NCBI RefSeq assembly: GCF_000613185.1
Contig: NZ_CCBB010000001.1
Span: 1,922,001-1,986,000, forward strand
DNA length: 64,000 bases
Reading direction: 5' to 3'
Source of the DNA: Mycolicibacterium cosmeticum
GTDB taxonomy: Bacteria; Actinomycetota; Actinomycetes; Mycobacteriales; Mycobacteriaceae
Shown here piece after piece: positions 1 to 6,969 of the stretch. Positions within the stretch are counted from its first letter, which is position 1, and each line of letters starts with the position of its first letter. The position numbers and the translations under genes are program-made. The notes below the pieces were generated by a model. The model saw only the letters and a list, made by a program, of their open reading frames with translations. It did not search any database and was not told the DNA's origin.

Positions 1-418
1 GCACCTTGGCCAGGCGCTCGGGCTTGGTGGCGGCCACCTCTTCGATCTCCATGCCGCCCTCGACCGAGCACATGGCCAGGTAGGTGCGGTTGGAGCGGTC
101 CAGCAGGAAGGAGATGTAGTACTCCTCGGCGATGTCACTGGCCTCGGCGACGAGCAGCTTCTTGACGATGTGACCCTTGATGTCCAGACCGAGGATGTTC
201 TGCGCGTGGGTGAAGGCGTCCTCCGGGGTGGCCGCGTACTTCACGCCGCCGGCCTTGCCGCGGCCACCGACCTTGACCTGAGCCTTCACCATGACCGGCT
301 TACCGATCTCCTCGGCGATCGCCTTGGCGTCCTCGGGCGAGTCGGTGACCCGGCCGGGCGTGGTGGGGACGTTGTGCTTGGCGAACAGCTCTTTCGCCTG
401 ATATTCGAAGAGATCCAT
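1..418 (-). CDS. sucC: Succinyl-CoA synthetase beta subunit, partial (C-terminal part lies outside the window)
   Basis: ADP-forming succinyl-CoA ligase beta subunit of the TCA cycle, which makes succinate, ATP and CoA from succinyl-CoA together with SucD. Only about 139 N-terminal codons are present. They start [12 protein letters not shown] and run through the ATP-grasp N-domain, including [16 protein letters not shown], the classic SucC nucleotide-binding stretch. The start is the ATG whose complement lies at 416-418. It is divergent from the M23 peptidase gene, the same arrangement as Rv0951/Rv0950c in M. tuberculosis. A CRP-type box lies about 150 bp upstream. Confidence 0.96.
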   Translation of the reverse strand, partial: MDLFEYQAKELFAKHNVPTTPGRVTDSPEDAKAIAEEIGKPVMVKAQVKVGGRGKAGGVKYAATPEDAFTHAQNILGLDIKGHIVKKLLVAEASDIAEEYYISFLLDRSNRTYLAMCSVEGGMEIEEVAATKPERLAKV

Positions 419-567
419 GAGCTCGGAGAAATCCCTGTCTGTCTGCGTTGACGTTTGAATTCACTTCAGCGTTTGGGCCTGACTGGCTCGCTGGGCACTT
501 TATCGACCCGCGGGACGACCTCCCCCATCGCCCACCTGACTTGTGCTAAATCTCACCGACCCCCCGC

Positions 568-583
568 AGTGATACAAGTCACA
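568..583. promoter_or_regulatory. CRP/Cmr-type cAMP receptor protein box between sucC and the M23 gene
   Basis: AGTGA-N6-TCACA fits the mycobacterial CRP consensus TGTGA-N6-TCACA at nine of ten fixed positions. It lies in the 270-bp divergent intergenic region, about 150 bp from the sucC start and 106 bp from the M23 start, so it could act on either gene. The match is seen directly; binding is inference. Confidence 0.55.
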
Positions 584-688
584 ATCCCGGGTGGAATACC
601 CGCTTGGGTTGCCACTCACATTCGCGTTTCGTTACCGTGCCTACTGGTCCAGATCACGGCAAGGTCACGAAAAGAAGGACATCGCAGG

Positions 689-1759
689 TTGCTTGAGCAC
701 AGTTCGCCCCGCTCCCCGAAGGGAACCGCGACGAGCGCTCGCAAGCCGATCAGTCCTCCCTCTGCCGCCGAAGTGACCGACATCATCCCGTTCAACGAGT
801 TCGGTGACCTGCCCGAACTCGATTTCCGGGACAGCTCGGCGTTCGACAAGGAGCAGCGCGTCATCGCCGCCCCGGAACTCGACGACCTGAACGACACCGA
901 CGATCTGGTCCCACTGCGGCTGGCCGTGCCGAGTGAGTTCGCATCCGACCAGCCCGCACCGTCAGCCCGCGGTTACCGGGACAGCCACACCGACCTGAGC
1001 GACGGTCTGGCCAAGACCGACATCATCGACATCCGCGGCCAGCGTGCCGGTGGCGCGCACCGCAAGCAGACCGTCGGCGCCGTCAAGAGCCGCCTGCTGA
1101 TCGCCGCCATGGCCGCCGGTGCCACCGCCTCGGGCGCGTACACGCTGAGCACCGCCGACTCGGCCAAGCCCACCTCGGACACCATCCTCACCGGCGCGCA
1201 GGCCGGCATCAGCGGCGGTGTCATCACCGGGTCGACCGATGGCATGCAGATCGTCACAGTCGAGCCCGCCGCCAGCTCCGCGGTGCACGCCGAGGAGATC
1301 ACCAAGGCCGCCGCCTTCGCCCAGGAGCGCGCCGAGCGGGAGGCCCGGCTGGCTCGGCCGCTGTTCGTGATGCCCACCAAGGGCGTGTGGACGTCGGGCT
1401 TCGGGTACCGGTGGGGCGTGCTGCACGCCGGTATCGACATCGCCGGACCGATCGGCACGCCCATCGTGGCCGTGGCCGACGGCACCGTCATCGACGCAGG
1501 GCCGACCGCCGGCTACGGGGCGTGGGTCAAGATCCGCCACAACGACGGCACCGTCACGCTGTACGGCCACGTCAACACCTGGCTGGTGTCGGTCGGTCAG
1601 CGCGTGATGGCCGGCGACCAGATCGCCACCATCGGCAACCGCGGCAACTCGACCGGCCCGCACTGCCACTTCGAGGTCTTGCTCAACGGCAGCAACCGCA
1701 TCGACCCGGTGCCGTGGCTCGCTCAGCGGGGGCTTAGCCCCGGCACCTACGTTGGATGA
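689..1759 (+). CDS. M23 family metallopeptidase (LytM-type), membrane-anchored
   Basis: Predicted cell-wall peptidase that cleaves peptidoglycan peptides outside the membrane. It has 356 residues from TTG 689. AAGGAC eight bases upstream favours this start, although the frame stays open upstream to 455. The N-terminal ~130 residues are acidic and low-complexity. One hydrophobic segment lies at about 133-152, and the M23 domain follows from about 232. Zinc ligands are visible as HxxxD in HAGID (His246, Asp250) and as H-C-H (325-327), where HLH is more usual. The fold-typical YGH is also present. The position opposite sucC matches Rv0950c. Its stop overlaps the start of the next gene. Confidence 0.88.
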   Translation: MLEHSSPRSPKGTATSARKPISPPSAAEVTDIIPFNEFGDLPELDFRDSSAFDKEQRVIAAPELDDLNDTDDLVPLRLAVPSEFASDQPAPSARGYRDSHTDLSDGLAKTDIIDIRGQRAGGAHRKQTVGAVKSRLLIAAMAAGATASGAYTLSTADSAKPTSDTILTGAQAGISGGVITGSTDGMQIVTVEPAASSAVHAEEITKAAAFAQERAEREARLARPLFVMPTKGVWTSGFGYRWGVLHAGIDIAGPIGTPIVAVADGTVIDAGPTAGYGAWVKIRHNDGTVTLYGHVNTWLVSVGQRVMAGDQIATIGNRGNSTGPHCHFEVLLNGSNRIDPVPWLAQRGLSPGTYVG

Positions 1760-2315
1760 TGTGAGTTCCGACCCGTCCGACGAACCCCGCACGAACATCA
1801 TCCGCCGGAGCCCCACCGGTTCGTTCCCGGCTCTCGGCGATGACCGCACCACCTTCGTGCGTGGCCCGGCCGAGCCCGACCAGACCAGCTACATCCCCAG
1901 CTACACCCCGCGGCCCAAACCGCAGGCCGTGTCGGCGCGGCCTGAACCCGGCGCCGCGGCGGCCATCGCCGCGGCGGTGTTCAGCATCCTGACCGGCTGG
2001 GCCACCGCCGTCATCGCCACCGACCTGATCGCCGGCTGGTGGCGCACCGACCGGCTGTTCTGCGTGGCCATCGGGTTCCTCACCGCGATCTCGGCGGCGG
2101 CCGGGATCGGCGGCCTGATCGCGCTGCTGCTGCGCCGCCGGCTGGGCCGGCTGCTGATCGTCATCGGCGCGGCGATCGGGCTGATGATCTTCGGCTGTCT
2201 GTTCCTGGCCGGCGCGCGGCTGCACCCCGTCGTCTACGCCATGCCGGTGTTGCCGGTCGCCGCGATCGTGCTGGCCCTGCTGCCCGCGACGGGCCGTTGG
2301 GCACGCACCGACTGA
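1752..2315 (+). CDS. Multi-pass membrane protein, unknown function
   Basis: A 187-residue protein with an acidic, Pro-rich cytosolic N-terminus of about 70 residues, then four hydrophobic segments (about 75-95, 100-120, 130-150 and 155-175). An arginine cluster (LLRRRLGRLL) lies between the second and third. I do not recognise a catalytic family. The start is TTG 1752, overlapping the M23 stop by 8 bp; GTG 1761 is an alternative. The overlap suggests co-translation with the M23 peptidase and perhaps a role in envelope maintenance, which is inference. Confidence 0.75.
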   Translation: MDDVSSDPSDEPRTNIIRRSPTGSFPALGDDRTTFVRGPAEPDQTSYIPSYTPRPKPQAVSARPEPGAAAAIAAAVFSILTGWATAVIATDLIAGWWRTDRLFCVAIGFLTAISAAAGIGGLIALLLRRRLGRLLIVIGAAIGLMIFGCLFLAGARLHPVVYAMPVLPVAAIVLALLPATGRWARTD

Positions 2316-2445
2316 CCCGGCGATCCACAGCGTTCTTCCAGTCAGCTTGAGCCAAACGGTCGCTCGAGCCGCAATGCCGACGTCTACTGGGACTGATTCG
2401 CGTGCCCGTCACGCCAGCCAACACCGTTCCGGAGGCCCGACTCCC

Positions 2446-3405
2446 ATGTTCAGCCGGTTGTTTCACATCGTCGTTGTCGCGGTGCTGACGGTCTCGGCCG
2501 TCGCGTGCAGCAAGGCCGATGCCCCGTCCGGCGGATTCACGTTGCGCATCGGCGCGACATCGGTGACCGGCACCCCGGCCGGCTCGCTGGGCTGGGGGGA
2601 CCGCCAAGGCATCCTGTCCGACAAGCTCAAGGCCGCCGGCGTCGACAAGATCGAATACTCGTTCTTCCAGTCGGGCAGCGATGTGGTCTCGGCGTTGTTC
2701 GCCGGTGCCGTCGACGTCGCCGCGGTCGGCGACAATCCCGCCCTGCGGGCCCGCAGTCGCGACCCGAAAGTCGTCCTGCTGTCCCTTGATTCGGTGAACG
2801 GCGACGCGTGGCTGGTCGGCGCCAAGGGCGGCCCCACCGATATCCGTGGGCTGGTCGACAAGTCCGTCACCGCGCCGCAGGGCACCATCCGGGACCGGGC
2901 CGCCCGCCAGCTGATCGACGCGGCCGGCCTGACCGGCAAGATCCAGGTGCGCGACGTCCCGACCCCCGAATCGATCGCCGGGCTGAGCTCCGGCCAGATC
3001 GACGCCACCATCCTCACCGGCGCCAGCGCGATCGAGTTGCAGGAGAAGGGCTTCCCGATCATCGACAGCCTGTCCAGGCACGGTTTCGGCAGCACCGGCA
3101 CCAATATCGCGCTGTCGTCGTTCACCGACGCGCACCCCGGTTTCCGTGAGGCATGGCAGCAGGCCGTCACCGCGGTCAACGGCGATATCAACGCGCACTT
3201 CGACGACTACCTGGCCTGGGTCGCCAAGACCGACGACACCGACCTGAACTACGTCAAGAAGTCCACCAGCGCAGACGAATTCAACACCGAGCCGTTCCCG
3301 CAGGTCGGCATCGACCAATTGGCCGCGGCCTACACGTTCCTCAACGCCGACGGTTCGTTCGACCACGACTACTCCGTCCGGGAATGGGCTGGGGCGAAGT
3401 CATGA
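2446..3405 (+). CDS. ABC transporter substrate-binding lipoprotein, SsuA/TauA-like
   Basis: Extracytoplasmic binding protein of the nitrate/sulfonate/taurine class, 319 residues. The start at ATG 2446 is favoured by GGAGG eleven bases upstream and by a signal peptide (hydrophobic 6-20, lipobox-like AVAC). The mature part begins TLRIGATSVTGTPAG and has the family pattern of periplasmic fold, two lobes and a VAAVGDNPALRA segment. It overlaps the permease start (ATGA). It is the first gene of a five-gene operon with permease, ATPase, flavoprotein and ferredoxin. The sulfonate-type ligand is inferred from family; other small organic anions are possible. Confidence 0.88.
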   Translation: MFSRLFHIVVVAVLTVSAVACSKADAPSGGFTLRIGATSVTGTPAGSLGWGDRQGILSDKLKAAGVDKIEYSFFQSGSDVVSALFAGAVDVAAVGDNPALRARSRDPKVVLLSLDSVNGDAWLVGAKGGPTDIRGLVDKSVTAPQGTIRDRAARQLIDAAGLTGKIQVRDVPTPESIAGLSSGQIDATILTGASAIELQEKGFPIIDSLSRHGFGSTGTNIALSSFTDAHPGFREAWQQAVTAVNGDINAHFDDYLAWVAKTDDTDLNYVKKSTSADEFNTEPFPQVGIDQLAAAYTFLNADGSFDHDYSVREWAGAKS

Positions 3406-4256
3406 CGGTTGCCGCCACCACCGCCAGGGCGACCGGACCGGATCTGGTCGACGTCGTCGCCGGGCGCGGTGGTCGAAAAGGTGTGTGGGGGCGCCTGCCT
3501 CGGCCGCTGCGCCGGTTGATCGGACCGCTGGCGATCCTGACGGTGTGGGCCGTCGGCTCGGCCACCGAACTGCTCGACCGCAACCTGTTCCCGCCACCCA
3601 CCGAGGTGGCGGCCACCGCGTGGCGGCTGCTCGGCGACGGGCAACTGGCGCTGCACGTCGGCACCTCCGCCACCCGGGTGGTCACCGGCACGGTACTGGG
3701 CATCCTGATCGGCGTGGTGCTGGCGGTGGCGGCCGGGCTGACCCGCACCGGTGAGGACCTGCTCGACTGGACCATGCAGATCCTCAAGGCGGTACCGAAT
3801 TTCGCGCTCACCCCGCTGTTGATCATCTGGATGGGCATCGGCGAGGGCCCGAAGATCGTGCTGATCACCACCGGCGTCGCCATCGCGATCTACATCAACA
3901 CCTATTCGGGAATCCGCGGGGTCGATCGTCAGCTCGTGGAGATGGCGCACACCCTGGAGGCCTCCCGGCGCGCCCTGGTCACCCAGGTGATCCTGCCCGG
4001 CGCGATGCCGAATTTCCTTGTCGGACTTCGTCTCGGGCTGTCCAGCGCATGGCTGAGCCTGATCTTCGCCGAGATGATCAACACCACCGAGGGCATCGGC
4101 TTCCTGATGTCGCGAGCGCAGACCAACCTGCAGTTCGACGTGTCGCTGTTGGTGATCGTGATCTACGCGGTCGCGGGCCTGCTGTCCTATGCGTTGGTAC
4201 GACTGCTGGAGCGGCTGCTGTTGTCGTGGCGCAACGGGTTCGACGGGGTCTCGTGA
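3402..4256 (+). CDS. ABC transporter permease, SsuC/TauC-like
   Basis: Inner-membrane permease of 284 residues with about six transmembrane helices. The binding-protein-dependent EAA-type loop reads EMAHTLEASRRALVTQVILPGAMPN (about 182-206), the contact site for the ATPase. An unusually long N-terminal tail (about 35 residues) precedes the first helix. The start overlaps the binding-protein stop (ATGA), so the genes are translationally coupled. It forms an importer with its two neighbours. Confidence 0.9.
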   Translation: MTVAATTARATGPDLVDVVAGRGGRKGVWGRLPRPLRRLIGPLAILTVWAVGSATELLDRNLFPPPTEVAATAWRLLGDGQLALHVGTSATRVVTGTVLGILIGVVLAVAAGLTRTGEDLLDWTMQILKAVPNFALTPLLIIWMGIGEGPKIVLITTGVAIAIYINTYSGIRGVDRQLVEMAHTLEASRRALVTQVILPGAMPNFLVGLRLGLSSAWLSLIFAEMINTTEGIGFLMSRAQTNLQFDVSLLVIVIYAVAGLLSYALVRLLERLLLSWRNGFDGVS

Positions 4257-4269
4257 GGCCGATCATCGC

Positions 4270-5004
4270 ATGAGTACCGCCGTGCAGATCCGCGGGCTGA
4301 GCCGCGCTTTCGGCCCGCAGCAGGTGCTCGACGAGCTGGAGCTGGAGATCGCCGACGGTGAGTTCGTCGCGATGCTGGGCCGATCCGGCTCGGGGAAGAG
4401 CACCCTGCTGCGCGCCATGGCCGGCCTCGACGACGGCGTCACCGGATCGCTGGTCGTGCCGCGCTCGCGGGCGGTGGTGTTCCAGAATCCGCGGCTGCTG
4501 CCATGGCGGCGTGCACTGGCCAATGTCACCTTCGCCCTGCGCGACTCCGGCCCGGACACCCCGAGCCGCACTGCCCGCGGGCATGCCGCCCTGGCCGAGG
4601 TCGGCCTGACCGACAAGGCCAAGGCGTGGCCGCTCTCGCTGTCCGGCGGTGAAGCGCAACGAGTGGCGCTGGCCCGGGCGCTGGTCCGCGAACCCGATCT
4701 GCTGCTGCTCGACGAACCGTTCGGCGCTCTCGACGCGCTGACCCGGCTGCGCATGTACCGGCTGCTGCACGAGCTGTGGGCCCGGCGCAATATGGCCGTC
4801 CTGCACGTCACCCACGATGTGGACGAGGCCATCCTGCTCGCCGACCGTGTCGTCGTGCTCTCCGGCGGCCGCGTGTCCCTGGACCGCAAGGTCGGCCTCC
4901 CGTTCCCCCGCACCCGCGGCTCCGATGGTTTCGACGGGCTGCGGCGGGCGCTGCTCGACGAGCTCGGGGTCAAGGAGGAAGTCGGTCATGACCGAAGCCG
5001 ATGA
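4270..5004 (+). CDS. ABC transporter ATP-binding protein, SsuB/TauB-like
   Basis: ATPase of 244 residues powering the importer. Walker A is GRSGSGKST, the signature is LSGGEAQR, Walker B is LLLLDEPFGALD and the switch is the His in HVTHDVDEA. The C-terminal extension after about 200 is short, as in SsuB. It starts 13 bases after the permease stop, and its last 17 bases overlap the flavoprotein gene. Confidence 0.92.
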   Translation: MSTAVQIRGLSRAFGPQQVLDELELEIADGEFVAMLGRSGSGKSTLLRAMAGLDDGVTGSLVVPRSRAVVFQNPRLLPWRRALANVTFALRDSGPDTPSRTARGHAALAEVGLTDKAKAWPLSLSGGEAQRVALARALVREPDLLLLDEPFGALDALTRLRMYRLLHELWARRNMAVLHVTHDVDEAILLADRVVVLSGGRVSLDRKVGLPFPRTRGSDGFDGLRRALLDELGVKEEVGHDRSR

Positions 5005-6568
5005 GCACACCACCGATGTGCTGGTGATCGGCGGCGGCCCGGCGGCCACCTGGGCGGCCATCACCGCGGCGGAAACCGGTGCCCGGGTCACCCTGGTGGA
5101 CAAGGGATATTGCGGTACCAGCGGCGCCACCGCCGCGGGCGGCAACAATCTGTGGCTGGTGGGCCCCGGCCCGCGCCGCGAGGAATCGATCCGGGATCGC
5201 GAGCGGGCCGCCGGCGGGCTCACCGACTCCGACTGGATGGCCCGCGTGGTGGAAACGACGTGGGAGCGGATCGGGCAGCTGGCCGACTGGGGTTACCCGT
5301 TTCCGGCCGGCCCGGACGGCAGGCCGCTGCGCAGCAGCCTGCAGGGCCCCGAGTACATGCGCCGGATGCGGCGCAGGGCGCACCGGCGCGGGGTGCGCAT
5401 CCTGGACCATCACCCGGCGCTGCGCCTGCTCGCCGATCCCGACGGGGTGGTCAGCGGGGCGGCCGGGATCGCCCGCCAGGACGGCGGCCGGCCCTGGCGG
5501 ATCACCGCCGCCGCGGTGGTGCTGGCCACCGGTGGCACGGCGTTCCTGTCCGGCGCGTTCGGTACGAACGTGAACACCGGGGACGGACTGCTGATGGCCG
5601 CCGAGCACGGCGCCGAACTGTCCGGGATGGAGTTCTGCACCGCGTACGCGCTGGCCCCCGAATGGGGCACCCACACCAAGGGCCGGATGCTGCAGTGGGG
5701 CACCTTCTACGACGACCGTGGTCGCCCGCTGACCACGGCTCCGGGACTGAACGGCCGCCAGGACGCGCAGCGCGAACTGGCCAAGGGGAACCGGGTGTTC
5801 GCCCGCCTGGACCGCGCGCCGCTGCACGCCCGCCAGGCCATGCGCGACGCCCAGCCCAACTACTTTCTGCCCCTGGACAAGGCCGGCATCGACCCGTTCA
5901 CCACCGCCTATCCGCTGCGGATGGTCTACGAGGGGTCGGTGCGCGGCACCGGCGGCCTGCGACTGACCGGGCCCGACTGTGCGACAACGGTTCCCGGGCT
6001 GTACGCGGCCGGTGACGCCGCGACGCGGGAACTGATCACCGGGGCGATCAGCGGCGGTGGCAGCCACAACGGGGCGTGGGCGATCGCGTCGGGGACGTTC
6101 GCCGGTCGGGCGGCCGCCGAGTTCAGCAGAGGCCGTCGCGCGCACCCGACACCCGGGCCACCGGTTGCCGGTGCCGTCCGGGGCGCGCCGACGGTCGACG
6201 ACGTGGTGCGCGCGGTGCAGGCGCATATCCTGCCGCCGGCCCGCAGTTACCGGAAGTCCGGTGCCCGGCTGACCGAATCGGCCGCCGCCCTCGAGAGTGT
6301 GTGGCGTCAACTGTCCGATGGTCTGGCCCCGGTGCCGGCGCGGGACGCCTACAAACCGCGCCAGGCCGTGGCGCTGGCGGCCGCGGCGCGCTGGATGACG
6401 GCCGCATCGCTGGCCCGCGCGGAGACCCGGGGTCTGCACCGGCGCGAGGACCAGCCCGGGACCGACGGCCGGTGCGGGCACCGCATCCTGGTGGGTGGCC
6501 TGGACACGGTGTGGACCGCCCCCGACCCGGTGACACCCCGACTGCTCACCTCGGACGCCGTGGCGTGA
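4988..6568 (+). CDS. FAD-dependent oxidoreductase of the fumarate reductase / APS reductase alpha (AprA-like) family
   Basis: Flavoprotein of 526 residues. The Rossmann FAD motif DVLVIGGGPAATWAA is at 10-24 and an acidic ribose-binding residue is in VTLVDKG. The isoalloxazine region is near SGATAAGG, and the family segments NTGDGLLMAAEHGAELSGMEF (about 197-217) and GLYAAGD are present, followed by a helical C-terminal domain. It is linked by overlap to an SsuB-like ATPase upstream and to a 2[4Fe-4S] ferredoxin downstream, the AprAB arrangement. It may carry out a reductive or oxidative step on the imported compound, with the ferredoxin as electron partner. The substrate cannot be read from the sequence, and no SsuD/TauD-type desulfonase is nearby. 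Confidence 0.85.
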   Translation: MTEADEHTTDVLVIGGGPAATWAAITAAETGARVTLVDKGYCGTSGATAAGGNNLWLVGPGPRREESIRDRERAAGGLTDSDWMARVVETTWERIGQLADWGYPFPAGPDGRPLRSSLQGPEYMRRMRRRAHRRGVRILDHHPALRLLADPDGVVSGAAGIARQDGGRPWRITAAAVVLATGGTAFLSGAFGTNVNTGDGLLMAAEHGAELSGMEFCTAYALAPEWGTHTKGRMLQWGTFYDDRGRPLTTAPGLNGRQDAQRELAKGNRVFARLDRAPLHARQAMRDAQPNYFLPLDKAGIDPFTTAYPLRMVYEGSVRGTGGLRLTGPDCATTVPGLYAAGDAATRELITGAISGGGSHNGAWAIASGTFAGRAAAEFSRGRRAHPTPGPPVAGAVRGAPTVDDVVRAVQAHILPPARSYRKSGARLTESAAALESVWRQLSDGLAPVPARDAYKPRQAVALAAAARWMTAASLARAETRGLHRREDQPGTDGRCGHRILVGGLDTVWTAPDPVTPRLLTSDAVA

Positions 6569-6969
6569 TCGAAATCGTCAGTACCGCAGCGTGTATCGGA
6601 TGTGACGTCTGCGTAAAGGTCTGCCCGACCGACGTTTTCGACCGCGGGCCGGACGGTATTCCGGTGATCGCGCGGCAGGCCGACTGCCAGACCTGTTTCA
6701 TGTGCGAGGCGTACTGCCCCACCGACGCGCTCTACGTGTCGCCGGTGTCGGGCCCCGTCGGTGCGACCAGCCCGCACGCCGACGAGTCCGCCGTCGCGGC
6801 CGCCGGACTGTTGGGCGGGTACCGGGAACTGGTCGGCTGGGGCAAGGGCCGCACACCCGGTGCGCGACTCGACCAGAACGCGGCACTGTTCGCGGTGCCG
6901 CCGCTGCCCGAGCCAGGGCTACCGGCGCCGGCCGAGCTCGCCGAGCAGCCGTGGAATCACCCGACCTAG
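6565..6969 (+). CDS. 2[4Fe-4S] ferredoxin, AprB-like partner of the flavoprotein
   Basis: A 134-residue iron-sulfur protein. Two clusters are bound by CIGCDVCVKVCP (about 8-19) and CQTCFMCEAYCP (about 39-50), a bacterial-type double-cluster domain. It is followed by about 80 residues without cysteine, an extension reminiscent of the AprB tail that wraps around AprA. The GTG start overlaps the flavoprotein stop (GTGA), so the two are almost certainly subunits or direct partners. Its stop overlaps the convergent uvrD1 stop by two bases. Confidence 0.9.
   Translation: MIEIVSTAACIGCDVCVKVCPTDVFDRGPDGIPVIARQADCQTCFMCEAYCPTDALYVSPVSGPVGATSPHADESAVAAAGLLGGYRELVGWGKGRTPGARLDQNAALFAVPPLPEPGLPAPAELAEQPWNHPT

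Noticed and set aside
455..688. Upstream extension of the M23 reading frame
   Set aside because: The frame is open, but this stretch contains the divergent promoter region and the CRP box, and TTG 689 has a good ribosome site; the extension lacks family resemblance.
2316..2445. SAM-type or cysteine-leader riboswitch before the importer operon
   Set aside because: I looked for conserved riboswitch cores and for a poly-Cys leader peptide and saw neither.
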